Numbered from the stretch's first letter, positions 40,333 through 49,636 are shown. The stretch: 64,000 nt of DNA from RHKX01 sp963820055 (GCA_963820055.1 CAWFYJ010000004.1:682001-746000); one strand, 5' to 3'. Numbers and translations are program-made. The notes: generated by a model not told the origin, from the sequence alone.

Positions 40333-41036
40333 GCCGCCCGCTCCGTCTCGGCCGTCGCTCTTGCGGCGCCGATCTCGGCACGGGCCTGAGCCCGGGCCAG
40401 CGTCGGCGACGTGAGCGGCCGCTGCACCGGCGGCGGGACGGAGGCCGGAACCCCGGTCGGAGCCGGACGCGGCGGCCGGGCGGCGGCACGGCGCTTGCGG
40501 CGCCACGGCTCGGTCATCCGGATCAGCAGCAGGCCGACGACGACCGGGGCGGTGACGAGCAGCCAGGCCCGCAGCCACGGTGTGGATGCGTCGGTGCCGG
40601 CGCCGAGCGTGTGGGCGACCGCGAGGCCGTAGACGACGATCGTCGCCCGGTGAGCCTTCCGCCACAGCCGCGGCCCGATGCTCTTGCGGGCGTAGAAGCT
40701 GAGGCCGAGCGCGGCCGCCAGGTAGCCGGCGCCGATCCCGAGCCCGACCCAGAGCGGCCGGTAGTCGATCGCGCCGGGGAGCAGGATGCCCTTCAGCCCC
40801 GGGTGCAGGAACGCGTCGCCGAGCAGGGTGATGCCGTGGATCGCGATCGCCAGCAGGCCGCCGAGGGCGAGCTGCTCGTGCAGCGCGACCATCGTCCGGG
40901 CCCGTCCCGGCTTGCGCATGATCTTCCCGGACATGATCAGGCCGAGGACCACGGAGGCGGTGATCAGCCCGAGCGCGACCAGGCCGGAGGCACGGCTGGC
41001 GAGCCACCAGAGGTGGTCGTGGACGGCCGGGGTCAT
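40329..41036 (-). CDS. Ferric-reductase-like / cytochrome b transmembrane protein
   Basis: 235 residues, about five to six helices. The haem-ligand histidines are in ALHEQLALGGLLAIAIHG and LWRKAHRATIVVYGLAVAH, the spacing of the ferric reductase-like (FRD) domain. A cytoplasmic tail of about 70 residues is Arg/Pro/Ala-rich. Proteins of this class pass electrons across the membrane. Overlaps apbE upstream (ATGA) and the reductase downstream, so stoichiometric production is likely. Confidence 0.85.
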   Translation of the reverse strand: MTPAVHDHLWWLASRASGLVALGLITASVVLGLIMSGKIMRKPGRARTMVALHEQLALGGLLAIAIHGITLLGDAFLHPGLKGILLPGAIDYRPLWVGLGIGAGYLAAALGLSFYARKSIGPRLWRKAHRATIVVYGLAVAHTLGAGTDASTPWLRAWLLVTAPVVVGLLLIRMTEPWRRKRRAAARPPRPAPTGVPASVPPPVQRPLTSPTLARAQARAEIGAARATAETERAA

Positions 41037-42019
41037 GCCGCCACCCCCTTCAGCAACGTCGCCGGGACGGAGACCGTGAGCTTCGGGCCGATGTCGATCG
41101 GTCCGACGGGCTCCGCCTCGCCGTCCTCGTGGAAGATCACGCCGCCCGAATCCGAAAGGAGCGCTCGCGCCCCATCGGCACCGGAGAGCAGCGCCGCCTT
41201 GGCGAGCGTCTCGGCCTCGACGCCGGTCGGCGCCAGGGCGGTCGCCCCGACGAGGCCGGTCCAGGCCGGCTCACCCGTCCACGGGTCGATCAGGTGGTGG
41301 GCGTAGGTGAAGTCGTCGCGGCGCCAGACCCGGACGTTCATCCCGGATGTCGCCACGGCGCCGCCCTCTATATAGAGGCGCTGGTCGTGCTCGCCCGTCA
41401 GCGGGTGCTCGACGAGCACCTCGAAGCGCTCCGGTTCGGTGCCGCCGACCCGGAGGTCGCCGCCGCAGCCGATCACGAAGCGCGTCTGCCCGGCGAGCCG
41501 CTCGGCGAGCAGATCCGCCGCCAGGCCCTTGCCGATGCCGCCGCTGTCGAAGCGGATGCCGGCACGGCGCCGTACGACTCCGTTCTTCTCGTCGACGTCG
41601 ATCATCGCCCAGCGGCGACCCGGGTTGCCCCGTGCGGGGGCCCGGGCCGGAGCGAGAGCGAGCGCATCGACGAGCCGGACCGGCGTCGCACCCTCGCGGG
41701 AGGCGACGTAGCCGGCGTCCTCGATCTCGTCGACGAGCGTCGGATCGACGAGGCCATCGGTCCGGCGCGCCGCCTCGACTCCGGCGCTGATCGCGTCGCG
41801 GAGCAGCGGCGAGGCCGGGACGACGTCGCCCACGTAGGCGTTCAGCGCGCAGAGCTCGCTGTCGGGACGGAACCTCGACAGGCACTGCTCGAACTCCTCG
41901 ATGAACTCCCGGGACTCGGCCACGGCCAGCTCGGGATCGATGCCGTTCGGTCCGGGCTCGCCGATGATCAGGCGGATCTCGGACCCCATGGCCCTGAATG
42001 TCGCGTCGGCGCCGCTCAT
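41033..42019 (-). CDS. apbE: FAD:protein FMN transferase ApbE
   Basis: 328 residues. ApbE covalently attaches FMN to Ser/Thr of target flavoproteins in extracytoplasmic electron-transfer chains. Signatures: FRAMGSEIRLII at the start, ECLSRFRPDSELCALNA-type segment, DSGGIGKGLAADLLAERL and GLVGATALAPTGVEAETLAKAALLSG. No lipobox or signal peptide is visible. I do not find an FMN-binding target domain with the SGAT-like motif in neighbouring genes, so its substrate must be elsewhere or atypical. Confidence 0.92.
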   Translation of the reverse strand: MSGADATFRAMGSEIRLIIGEPGPNGIDPELAVAESREFIEEFEQCLSRFRPDSELCALNAYVGDVVPASPLLRDAISAGVEAARRTDGLVDPTLVDEIEDAGYVASREGATPVRLVDALALAPARAPARGNPGRRWAMIDVDEKNGVVRRRAGIRFDSGGIGKGLAADLLAERLAGQTRFVIGCGGDLRVGGTEPERFEVLVEHPLTGEHDQRLYIEGGAVATSGMNVRVWRRDDFTYAHHLIDPWTGEPAWTGLVGATALAPTGVEAETLAKAALLSGADGARALLSDSGGVIFHEDGEAEPVGPIDIGPKLTVSVPATLLKGVAA

Positions 42020-42029
42020 GAGCTCGACG

Positions 42030-42482
42030 TCACGGGGGCGGGCGCCGGGGCCGGCGCGGGGGCCGGGGCTGCGGCGGCGGGGGCGGGGCCGGGGCCGACG
42101 AGGTGGTCACCGGTGCGGCGGCCGTGCTCGTCGAGCCCGAGGAGACGGGGACGGCGGAGCTGCTCACCGCGGGAGGATCGGTGACGACCTTGGTCTTGAT
42201 GATCCTCCGGTTGATGACCGGCCGGTCGACCTTGGCCACCTTCGGGTCACGGTTGGAGGCGAGGACGGTGGCGCCGAGCGCCGGGTCGTTGCCGTTGTTG
42301 AGCTGGAAGGCGAGGAACTCGAAGAGGAGGCCGAAGGTCGCGAGCGCGACGAGGATCGTCGGGCCGAAGCCGGGCTTCTTCTTCACGGTCGCCGCGGGCC
42401 GCGGGCGGCCGGGGCCGGCAGGCGCGACCTGCGCCTGCACGACCTCGGTGCTTCCGGTGGGGACGGAGCCTTGCTCAGTCAT
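42030..42482 (-). CDS. Single-pass membrane protein, unknown
   Basis: 150 residues: a Pro/Gly-rich cytoplasmic N-terminus, one membrane helix (FGPTILVALATFGLLFEFLA), an ordered external stretch (LNNGNDPALGATVLASNRDP; VINRRIIKTKVVTDPP) and a low-complexity Ser/Thr/Pro tail. Overlaps the next upstream gene by 8 nt and precedes apbE by 10 nt. Its RPVINRRIIKTKVV stretch resembles HRTKHVQ of the neighbouring protein only superficially. Possibly an accessory factor of the ApbE-linked chain. Confidence 0.6.
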   Translation of the reverse strand: MTEQGSVPTGSTEVVQAQVAPAGPGRPRPAATVKKKPGFGPTILVALATFGLLFEFLAFQLNNGNDPALGATVLASNRDPKVAKVDRPVINRRIIKTKVVTDPPAVSSSAVPVSSGSTSTAAAPVTTSSAPAPPPPPQPRPPRRPRRPPP

Positions 42483-42945
42483 CGCCACCCTCGCTCTCGT
42501 GCTCGCCGCCGTCGTGGGAGGACGAGCTGCTGCTGCCACCGTCGTCGCTCTCGTAGGAGCCGCTGCCCGACGTCGAGCCGCCGCCGCCACCGCTGGTGTG
42601 GGTGGAGGGAGCCGACGAGGTCGAGTTGCTGACCGGCGTCACCGCCGGCGCCGGGGCCGGAGCCGGCGCTGGCGCCGGAGCCGAGACCGGGGCCGAGGAG
42701 TAGCTCGGCGCCGACGACGATGATGCCGGCGCCGCCGAGCCGCCCGAGGCGGCCGCGCCCTTCGCCTGGACGTGCTTGGTGCGGTGGATGACCTGGGTGT
42801 GGACCTTCGGCTTGACCTTCTCGGCCGTCGGGGCGGCGGCGGCCGAGGACGGCGGTCCGTCGTTCGAGCCGAGCGCGTAACCCGCCAGGCCCCCCAGTCC
42901 GAGGACCGTTGCCCCGGCTGCGATTCTCATTCTTACGTTGGCCAC
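42475..42945 (-). CDS. Exported low-complexity Ser/Ala/Pro protein
   Basis: 156 residues, starting at GTG with AAAGGAG upstream. An N-terminal hydrophobic signal or anchor (AAGATVLGLGGLAGYALG) is followed by VKPKVHTQVIHRTKHVQAKG, then long Ser, Ala-Pro and Gly-Ser runs and an Asp/His/Glu-rich end. Composition suggests a disordered spacer or metal-binding surface tail. First gene of the six- or seven-gene electron-transfer unit, divergent from the two-component system that may control it. Confidence 0.6.
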   Translation of the reverse strand: MANVRMRIAAGATVLGLGGLAGYALGSNDGPPSSAAAAPTAEKVKPKVHTQVIHRTKHVQAKGAAASGGSAAPASSSSAPSYSSAPVSAPAPAPAPAPAPAVTPVSNSTSSAPSTHTSGGGGGSTSGSGSYESDDGGSSSSSSHDGGEHESEGGDD

Positions 42946-43078
42946 GATCGTGCTCTCCTTTGCTGGCTGCTAGTGATCGCCGCCGATACTGCTGGGGGGC
43001 CGGGAAACCGCCGGAAAGGGCCGGGTAAAGACTTGGACAAGCTTTCCGGGGCCTCTGTTCGCCGCCCAGACGCCTGAC

Positions 43079-43084
43079 TACAGT
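43079..43084 (+). promoter_or_regulatory. -10 box for response regulator
   Basis: TACAGT, 7 nt before the ATG at 43092. Confidence 0.45.
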
Positions 43085-43091
43085 GGCCTCC

Positions 43092-43796
43092 ATGGCCGGT
43101 TCCGGAACAGCCAAAGGCGGCGTCATCCTCTTCGTCGAGGACGAGGAGGCGATCTCGGCGCCGTTCTGCCGTGTCCTCGAACGTGAGGGGTTCGAGGCCG
43201 TCGTCGCCGGCACCGCCGCCGAGGCCATGGAGCTGGCCGAGCGGGTCGAGCCCGACCTCGTCCTCCTCGACCTGACGCTCCCCGACGGCGACGGCCGCGA
43301 CGTCTGCCGGGCGCTGCGCCGCGACTCCGACGTGCCGATCGTGATGCTGACCGCGCGCGGCAGCGAGCTCGACCGCGTCGTCGGCCTCGAGATGGGAGCC
43401 GACGACTACGTCGTCAAGCCGTTCAGCGGTCCCGAGGTCATCTCCCGGATCCGTGCCGTCCTCCGGCGAAGTCGCGGAGGTGCCAAGTTCGAGCCGGCCT
43501 TCACGGTCGGCGACGTGGACGTCGACGTCGCGGGGCGGATCGCCTCCCTCGACGGCGCCGACCTCGACCTGACCCGCAAGGAGTTCGACCTCCTCGCCGA
43601 GCTGGCCCGCAACGCCGGCAAGGTCGTCACCCGCGAGGACCTGATGGCGCGGGTCTGGGACGTCAACTGGTTCGGGTCGACGAAGACGCTCGACGTCCAC
43701 ATCGGCTCGCTGCGCCGCAAGCTCGGCGACGACCCCGCCGCCCCGCGCCACATCGAGACCGTGCGCGGCGTCGGCTTCCGCTTCGCGGAACGATGA
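43092..43796 (+). CDS. OmpR/PhoB-family response regulator
   Basis: 234 residues. Receiver domain with acidic pocket FVEDEEAI, phospho-Asp60 in LVLLDLTLPDG, Thr in VMLTARG and Lys in YVVKPFSG; then an OmpR winged helix (LDLTRKEFDLLAELARN, VITREDLMARVW-like segment, SLRRKLGDDPAAPRHIETVRGVGFRF). The ATG at 43092 fits a leaderless -10; a GTG three codons earlier overlaps that box. Its stop overlaps the kinase start (ATGA). The divergent ApbE/ferric-reductase operon is the likely target. Confidence 0.93.
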   Translation: MAGSGTAKGGVILFVEDEEAISAPFCRVLEREGFEAVVAGTAAEAMELAERVEPDLVLLDLTLPDGDGRDVCRALRRDSDVPIVMLTARGSELDRVVGLEMGADDYVVKPFSGPEVISRIRAVLRRSRGGAKFEPAFTVGDVDVDVAGRIASLDGADLDLTRKEFDLLAELARNAGKVVTREDLMARVWDVNWFGSTKTLDVHIGSLRRKLGDDPAAPRHIETVRGVGFRFAER

Positions 43797-45187
43797 CCAC
43801 CCGCCGCACCCTGCTGCTGGCCGTGGCCTACGTGCTGCTGCTCGCCGTCGTCGCCTTCGGCCTACCGCTCGCGATCAGCCTCCGTGACCGCGTCGACGCC
43901 GAGGTTCGCGGTCAGGCGACCAGCCAGGCCGACCTGCTCGCGGCCAGTGCCCCGGAACTGCTCGGCGCCGCCAACCGGACCACGCTTGACCGGCTCGTCG
44001 CCTCCTCGGCGGCATCCGTCCGCGGCCGCGTGGTCGTCGTCGACCGGACCGGGAAGCTGATCGCCGACAGCGCCGGCGACGGCGAGATCGGCACCAGCTA
44101 CGCCGACCGTCCCGAGATCGCGGCGGCGCTCGGCGGCACCAGCTACCAGGAGACCCGCTACAGCGACACGCTGTCAACCGACATCCTCGCCACCGCCGTC
44201 CCGATCCTCCACCGCAACGTCGTCGTCGGCGCGGTCCGGATCACCCAGAGCGTCGCCGCCGTCAACGACGCGGTCCGCCGCTCGGTGATCGGGATCGTCC
44301 TGCTCGCGCTCGCCGTCCTCGCGCTCGGCATCGTCGCCGGAGCGCTGATCGCGCAACGGATCGCGCGGCCGATCCGCCGCCTCGCCAACGCAGCCGACGA
44401 AGTCGCGGCGGGCGACCTCGGGGCGAGGGCCGAAGTCGAGGGGACGACCGAGCAGCGGTCGCTGGCCCGCAGCTTCAACGACATGACCGGCCGCGTCGGG
44501 CGGATGATCGACAGCCAGCGGGAGTTCGTCGCCGACTCCTCCCACCAGCTGCGCACGCCGCTCACCGGCCTGCGCCTGCAGCTCGAGGAGATCGACCACT
44601 TCGCCAAGTCCGAGGAGGAGCACGAGGCGGCCGCCGCCGCCCTCCACGAGGTCGACCGGCTCGCGGCGATCGTCGAGGAGCTGCTCGTCCTCAGCCGCGC
44701 CGGCGAGCACGAGCTGCCGGCTGAGCGGATCGAGCTCGCCGAGGCGGCCGATCGCGCCGCCGGGCGCTGGCAGCGATCGGCCGAGGCCAAGGACATCACC
44801 CTGACGAGGCGCAGTGGCGCCGCGAGCACGGTCAGCTGCGCCCGCGCCGACCTCGACCGGGCGCTCGACTCGTTGATCGAGAACGCGATCGTCTACTCGC
44901 CCGCCGGCAGCGAAGTCGAGATCCTCGACGGCCCGGGCGCCATCGCCGTCCGCGATCGCGGGCCCGGCCTCGAGCCCGGCGAGGAGGAGGCCGTCCTCGA
45001 CCGCTTCTACCGCGGGCGGGCGGGCAAGCTCGGCCCGCAGGGCACCGGGCTCGGCCTGCCGATCGCCGCCGAGCTCGCCGGCCAGTGGGGCGGCACGGTC
45101 GCGATGTCGAACCGGCCCGGGGGCGGAGCCGAGGCGCGACTGAGCCTGCCGGTCGCGGGGCGTGCGACGACGGGGGCGCGATCGTGA
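43793..45187 (+). CDS. Sensor histidine kinase
   Basis: 464 residues. Two membrane helices (LLLAVAYVLLLAVVAFGLPLAI and VIGIVLLALAVLALGIVAGALI) flank an extracytoplasmic PAS/dCACHE-like sensor of about 120 residues. HAMP follows (RPIRRLANAADEVAAGDLGA). H-box SSHQLRTPLTGLRLQ with His251, N-box LIENAIVYSP, G-boxes IAVRDRGPGLEPGEEEAVLD and GTGLGLPIAAELAGQWGG. Orthodox partner of the regulator just upstream. The GTG of the next gene overlaps its stop. Confidence 0.93.
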   Translation: MTTRRTLLLAVAYVLLLAVVAFGLPLAISLRDRVDAEVRGQATSQADLLAASAPELLGAANRTTLDRLVASSAASVRGRVVVVDRTGKLIADSAGDGEIGTSYADRPEIAAALGGTSYQETRYSDTLSTDILATAVPILHRNVVVGAVRITQSVAAVNDAVRRSVIGIVLLALAVLALGIVAGALIAQRIARPIRRLANAADEVAAGDLGARAEVEGTTEQRSLARSFNDMTGRVGRMIDSQREFVADSSHQLRTPLTGLRLQLEEIDHFAKSEEEHEAAAAALHEVDRLAAIVEELLVLSRAGEHELPAERIELAEAADRAAGRWQRSAEAKDITLTRRSGAASTVSCARADLDRALDSLIENAIVYSPAGSEVEILDGPGAIAVRDRGPGLEPGEEEAVLDRFYRGRAGKLGPQGTGLGLPIAAELAGQWGGTVAMSNRPGGGAEARLSLPVAGRATTGARS

Positions 45188-45570
45188 GCCCGCGGACGGC
45201 GACGAGGCTGCGCTGGATCGCGCTGGCGCTCGCCGGGCTCGCCGCCGCGGTCGCGGTCGGGGTGGCGGCCGCGGCGCTGACGAGCCAGCAGATCGGGCTC
45301 AGCTCCGAGTCGGTGCGGGCCGGTGAGACGCTCGCTCCGCGATCGGTCAAGCCTGAGGACAACAAGGGCGGCGGGCGCGGGCGGGACCACCCCGAGGACG
45401 GGCCCCATCACGGCGGCGGCAACTCGTCGTCGACGACGACGGTGCCGAGCACGACCACGACCTCGCAGCCCCCGCCGACGACGACCGTCCCGCCGACGAC
45501 GACCGTCCCGCCGACGACCTCGATCGACGACTCGAGCGGCAGCAGCAACGGCGACGGCGGCGACGACTGA
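45184..45570 (+). CDS. Membrane-anchored Thr/Pro-rich protein
   Basis: 128 residues from a GTG that overlaps the kinase stop (GTGA). One N-terminal membrane helix (WIALALAGLAAAVAVGVAAAALT), then a short external part and a low-complexity tail with His/Gly clusters and a PPTTTV motif repeated in tandem by 18-nt DNA units. It probably sits at the cell surface, perhaps as a wall-spanning spacer or accessory sensor for the kinase. No family recognised. The 211 nt that follow show nothing. Confidence 0.55.
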   Translation: MSPRTATRLRWIALALAGLAAAVAVGVAAAALTSQQIGLSSESVRAGETLAPRSVKPEDNKGGGRGRDHPEDGPHHGGGNSSSTTTVPSTTTTSQPPPTTTVPPTTTVPPTTSIDDSSGSSNGDGGDD

Positions 45571-45781
45571 CGCGAGCTCCGGGCGCCCGGTCCGATGAGC
45601 GTTTCCTCACCCCGCCTTGAACGAGGGCTGAGCAATCGGCTGAAATCGTGCCGCCGATGAAATCCCCGCACCTGACGGCAGTCCCCGCCCCCTACACGAA
45701 TGGGCAGCGAGTACCGACGCCATCGCCCCGATCGCTTGGGAGCCTGGACCCAATGGCATTCTTCCCCGCCAGGCGATCAGG

Positions 45782-46252
45782 ATGAGCAGGGTCCGGAACT
45801 GGGCCGGTAGCTCGAAGATCCGAATCGGCCTTCTCGTCCTGGTCGCACTCTTTCTGTTGATTCAGCTCGTCCCCTACGGGCGCGCTCACAACAACCCGCC
45901 GGTCACCCAGGCGGTGAAGTTCGACAGCCCCCGCACCGAGCAGCTCTTCAACGACGCCTGCGGCGCCTGCCACTCGAACATGACCAAGTGGCCGTGGGAC
46001 AGCTACGTCGCGCCGTCCTCGTGGCTGGTCGAGAACGACGTCAACACCGGGCGCAGCATCCTCAACACCTCGGAGTGGGACCGCCTCCAGCAGGCCGAGC
46101 CGAGCGAGGTCGCGAACGTGATCAATGCGGGCGAGATGCCGCCCCTCCAGTACAAGGTCATGCACTCGAGCGCCCGCCTCTCCGACCAGGAGAAGCAGGA
46201 CCTCGCCGCCGGCATGCTGAAGACCTTCCAGCAGGACCCGCCCGGCCCGTAA
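45782..46252 (+). CDS. Haem-binding domain protein (Haem_bd family, c-type)
   Basis: 156 residues. A membrane anchor (IGLLVLVALFLLIQLVPYG) is followed by one c-type haem site CGACHSN and the family pattern KWPWDSYVAPSSWLVENDV, with INAGEMPPLQY and a C-terminal helix. Members are small extracytoplasmic monohaem proteins of uncertain electron-transfer role. It starts at ATG 45782; no clear Shine-Dalgarno sequence. Convergent with the broken beta-helix gene. Confidence 0.85.
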   Translation: MSRVRNWAGSSKIRIGLLVLVALFLLIQLVPYGRAHNNPPVTQAVKFDSPRTEQLFNDACGACHSNMTKWPWDSYVAPSSWLVENDVNTGRSILNTSEWDRLQQAEPSEVANVINAGEMPPLQYKVMHSSARLSDQEKQDLAAGMLKTFQQDPPGP

Positions 46253-46310
46253 GGGTTAGCGGCGTGGCCGACCGCCATGTCGGCGAGCGTCGCCGCCTCG
46301 AGCCCGATAC

Positions 46311-47836
46311 CTAGCGTCGGTTCTGGGCGAACCCGATGTCGGGCAGTGCCGAGCGCCTGATCGGGGCGCCGAAGAAGTCGCGCGTCGCGTCGCGGGGGAT
46401 CCGGGCGCCTGCGTCGACGAGCGGCGAGTTCGGCTTCGGGACGAAGACGATCGTCGGCACCCCCGGGAAATACGGAGGTCCGAGCGCGAACCTCGGGCGG
46501 GCGACGATCGCGTCGCTGCCCGCCGGCGGGATCTTCCAGAACAGGTTGTCGTGGCAGTCGGGCTCGCAGGTGAATCCGCGCCCCTGCTCGGTCGCGACGA
46601 TCGCGTTGTTGAAGAAGTTGAGGCTCGCGGGGCCGTAGAGCTGGGTGTTGTCGAAGCCGAGGATGGCGACGCCGGGGTCCGGCCCGACGATCGTGTTGTT
46701 GTAGATGCGGAGCCCCGCGTAGCTCCCGGCCGGTCGGCTGCACGGCGAGCTGTTGAACGAGTAGCCGTCGTCCACGCTGAGGTTGAAGCGGACGTCGGCG
46801 GTCCGCGGCTGGTCGTCGGTGCAGAGGAGCATGAAGCCGCCCTCGTTGTCGTAGCTCGTCGTTGAACTGGACGACGGTGCCGTCCTGGTCGTAGTCGATG
46901 TCGTAGCCGCGAGCCGTCGCAGCCGTTGAACTCCATCCGGGAGACGCTCGTTGCGCTCGATCACGGTGTTGTTGGCGTGGAAGGCCCAGATCCCGGCGTT
47001 GCAGATCATTCCCTGCGGATCGGCGAGGCCGCGGCCCGGCGAGGTTGCCCGTCGGTCGACGAGGTTGCCGTGGACGCAGGCGCCGTCGGTGCCGAGCGTG
47101 ACGATCCCGTCGCCGGCGACACGCTGGATCTGGTTGCGGCGGATCCGCACGCCCCGCGACGCCTCCGGCCACGGCTCGCTCGCCCGCGGCCGGTCGCCGT
47201 CGGTCGTGCCGACGACGAAGATGCCGCTGCGGCTGACGTCGCGTGATCCGGTTGTCGGCGATGACGAGGTGGCGGAAGCGACCCTCCCTCTCCCTCGGCG
47301 TCGACCTGGATGCCGCCGCTGCCGCCGCCGTCCTTGTCGAGGTTGCCGCCGACGTCGTGGATCCGGAGCTCGTGGATGCGGACGCCGGGTACGGTCCGGC
47401 CGGCGGCGATCAGGTGGACGCCGCGTTTCTTGCCGGTGTTGTCGCCGGGGGCCGTCAGTTCGAGGCCCTCGATCGTCGTGTGGGCGGTGTCGGTGAGCCG
47501 GACCGCGTCCTCGTCGGTGGCGGTGATCAGCGGGCGGTCCCCCTCGCCGTAGCGCCCGACGAGTGCCGGCCGTGGCTTCGACCCGGACCCGGTCAGATCC
47601 AGCGTCCCGGCACACTCGGTCCCGCTTCGCAGCAGGACCTTGGCGCCGGGGGCGAGCGGAATGGATGAGGCGGCTTCGAGGGTTGTCAAAGGGTGCGCGC
47701 GGGTGCCGTCGGCGCCGGCCGGTGATGCGCCGCAGTCGACGTGGGTGACGGCGGCGTCAGCCGATGCGGCGGCAGCGAGCAGCGCGGCTCCGGCCGCAAG
47801 CGCGACGACGATCCGACGTCCTCTCCCTCCCGTCAT
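46311..47836 (-). pseudogene. Secreted right-handed beta-helix protein, at least five +1 frameshifts as sequenced
   Basis: Fragments in all three frames join into one about 500-residue protein. It starts with a signal peptide (IVVALAAGAALLAAAASADA), then beta-helix coils (HTTIEGLELTAPGDN, GVRIHELRIHDVGGN, HLVIADNRI, GVRIRRNQIQRVAGDGIVT, GLRIYNNTIVGPDPGVAILG) and ends FGAPIRRSALPDIGFAQN. Frames change near 47287, 47245, 46930, 46915 and 46860; each is repaired by deleting one base. A second member of the class found at 11497, but not closely similar. Starts at ATG 47836 with a TAGGAT box 8 nt upstream. Confidence 0.75.
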
Positions 47837-47844
47837 GGTTCGCG

Positions 47845-47850
47845 ATCCTA
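47845..47850 (-). promoter_or_regulatory. -10 box for beta-helix gene
   Basis: TAGGAT on the minus strand, 8 nt before the ATG. Confidence 0.45.
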
Positions 47851-47919
47851 GAGCGGTCGGGGCGGGCTCGGGCCGGTGCGGGAAGGACCGCGGGCGCGGC
47901 GGTGGAAGTTGACCGCACC

Positions 47920-48414
47920 ATGAGCCATCCCGAAGACCTCATCCAGGCCTGCCAATCGCGTCTCGCCGAGGAGGGGACCGCCGACGAGGTGATCGCCGCC
48001 GGCGCCTTCGCGCTGCAGGACAACATGAAGGAGATCGCCGTCGGCGGCGCCGCAGCGTCGTTTCTGCCCGGGCACGACAACGCCCTCGTCGCCGGGCTCG
48101 AGGGCGCCGGTGCCATCGAGGCGTCGCGCCAGGCCAACGCGCTCGCGCACGGCGTCAGCGAGCGGATGATGGTCTGCGTGACCGCGGGCGAGATCTACGT
48201 CTTCGCCCTCCACTCGCCGATGGGCAACGACCCGGGCAAGCTCCTCGCCAGCTTCGACCGCTCCACGGCCGAGGTCGAGGAGAAGCGCTTCGGGCTCGCC
48301 AAGCGACTCCACATCACCGACGGGGACACGAAGCTCTACCTGCAGGGCTCGACCGCGCGGATCTCGGCGGACGCGGGCGGCGACAAGGCGGTCCTCGCGG
48401 TTCTCGGGAGCTAG
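47920..48414 (+). CDS. Conserved hypothetical protein
   Basis: 164 residues, no signal peptide. Helical N-terminus (HPEDLIQACQSRLAEEGTAD), then a predicted beta-rich domain with VCVTAGEIYVFALHSPMG, LLASFDRSTAEVEEKRFGLA and DTKLYLQGSTARISADAGGD, a pattern seen in PH-like small actinobacterial proteins that I cannot name. Intact frame. The ATG was chosen because it starts the folded part; upstream codons in frame are Arg-rich and overlap the divergent gene. Convergent with the MFS gene. Confidence 0.6.
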   Translation: MSHPEDLIQACQSRLAEEGTADEVIAAGAFALQDNMKEIAVGGAAASFLPGHDNALVAGLEGAGAIEASRQANALAHGVSERMMVCVTAGEIYVFALHSPMGNDPGKLLASFDRSTAEVEEKRFGLAKRLHITDGDTKLYLQGSTARISADAGGDKAVLAVLGS

Positions 48415-48429
48415 GCCGCGGTTCGCCGG

Positions 48430-49623
48430 TCAGGTCGCTTCGGCGACCTCGCCGCCCGGGATCGCCTTCTCGGGCAGCTTCATGTTGAGCAGGCCGGCGA
48501 TCGCGACGAAGACCGCGATCGCGATCAGTGCCGCCTCCTCGCTGCCGTCGGCGAGAGCGACGCCGACGGCCGGGATCAGGGCGATCGGCAGAGCCGAGCC
48601 GGCGGCCGTCATCAGCGCGACCGGATCGGCGGGCTCCTTCGGGTAGAGGCGCTGCGCGGCGACCATCATCACCGCGTAGGGGAGCGCGAAGCCGGCGGCC
48701 ATCAGTACCACCGCCGGCAGCGCGACCGCGAACGACCGGTCGAGCGCGATCAGGACGATTCCGGCGGTGGCGAGCAACGGCGTCAGCCCGGCGAGGATCT
48801 TCACCGGGAAGCCGCGGGCGGCCAGCGTCGCGCCGGTCAGCCGCATCGCCGCCGACGTGGCGAAGAGGAGGAACGCGAGCGCGCCGGCAACGGCAAGCCG
48901 CATGTCGCCCTGGACCGTCAGGTAGTGGACGAGCCAGGCGCCCAGCGTCATCGGCGCCGCGAACATCGCGATGAACAGCAGCGCCAGTCGGTAGACGGGG
49001 AGACTGCTCGCCGCCGCCTTGAAGAACCCACCGCCCTTGAGCTCGAACTCGACGTGCTCCTCGCGGAGGACGGCCAGCGCCGAGAACCCGATCGCGGCCG
49101 AGATCAGGAAGCTGATCCGCCAATCGACGCCGAGGTCGGCGACGATGCTTCCGACCGCGAGGCCGCCGCCGATCCCGAGCTGGAAGGCGCCGCCGAACAG
49201 GCCGACCGCCTTGACCCCGCCGACCGCGCGGCCGAACACCGGCCCGAGCGCACCGCCGAGGCCCAGCGCCGTGCCGGCGACGAGGCGCCCGACCGCGAGG
49301 AACGCGAAGCTCGGGCTGATCGCGAAGATCAGGCTGCCGATCCCCGCCGCCATGCAGGTGAAGCGCATCCCGCCGACGACCGTGAACCGCTCGGCCAGCT
49401 TCGGCGCGATCGCGAGGCCGAAGACGACGCCGATGAAGAACAGCGTCCCCGCGAGCACGCCGACCGCGCCGAGGGACAGACCGAAGTCCTGGCTCAGCTC
49501 GGGCACCACCGGCCCAACGTTCCCCGCCCCCCACGAGCAGCCCATGCTGAGCAGCGCGATCGCGACGGCGTCGCGGCGCACGAGGTGCGGCGCACCGTCG
49601 ACCGACTCGCTCCCCGTCGCCAT
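48430..49623 (-). CDS. Major facilitator superfamily transporter
   Basis: 397 residues, twelve predicted helices. AIALLSMGCSWGAGNVGPVV is helix 1, LAIAPKLAERFTVVGGMRFT is the loop 2-3 motif region, and MRLTGATLAARGFPVKILAG is the equivalent loop in the second half. The frame is intact although the genes either side are broken. A TAGACT box lies 7 nt before the ATG; its TAG is also the stop codon of the SnoaL-like gene. Substrate not predictable. Confidence 0.88.
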   Translation of the reverse strand: MATGSESVDGAPHLVRRDAVAIALLSMGCSWGAGNVGPVVPELSQDFGLSLGAVGVLAGTLFFIGVVFGLAIAPKLAERFTVVGGMRFTCMAAGIGSLIFAISPSFAFLAVGRLVAGTALGLGGALGPVFGRAVGGVKAVGLFGGAFQLGIGGGLAVGSIVADLGVDWRISFLISAAIGFSALAVLREEHVEFELKGGGFFKAAASSLPVYRLALLFIAMFAAPMTLGAWLVHYLTVQGDMRLAVAGALAFLLFATSAAMRLTGATLAARGFPVKILAGLTPLLATAGIVLIALDRSFAVALPAVVLMAAGFALPYAVMMVAAQRLYPKEPADPVALMTAAGSALPIALIPAVGVALADGSEEAALIAIAVFVAIAGLLNMKLPEKAIPGGEVAEAT

Positions 49624-49630
49624 GGGCGCG

Positions 49631-49636
49631 AGTCTA
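49631..49636 (-). promoter_or_regulatory. -10 box for MFS gene, embedded in upstream stop codon
   Basis: TAGACT on the minus strand, 7 nt before the ATG; the TAG doubles as the stop of the SnoaL-like gene. Confidence 0.5.

Noticed and set aside
42490..42780. CRISPR-like or satellite repeat
   Set aside because: Irregular GC-rich triplets that simply encode Ser/Ala/Pro runs; no constant repeat-spacer structure. The same applies to the PPTTTV repeats at 45470-45530.
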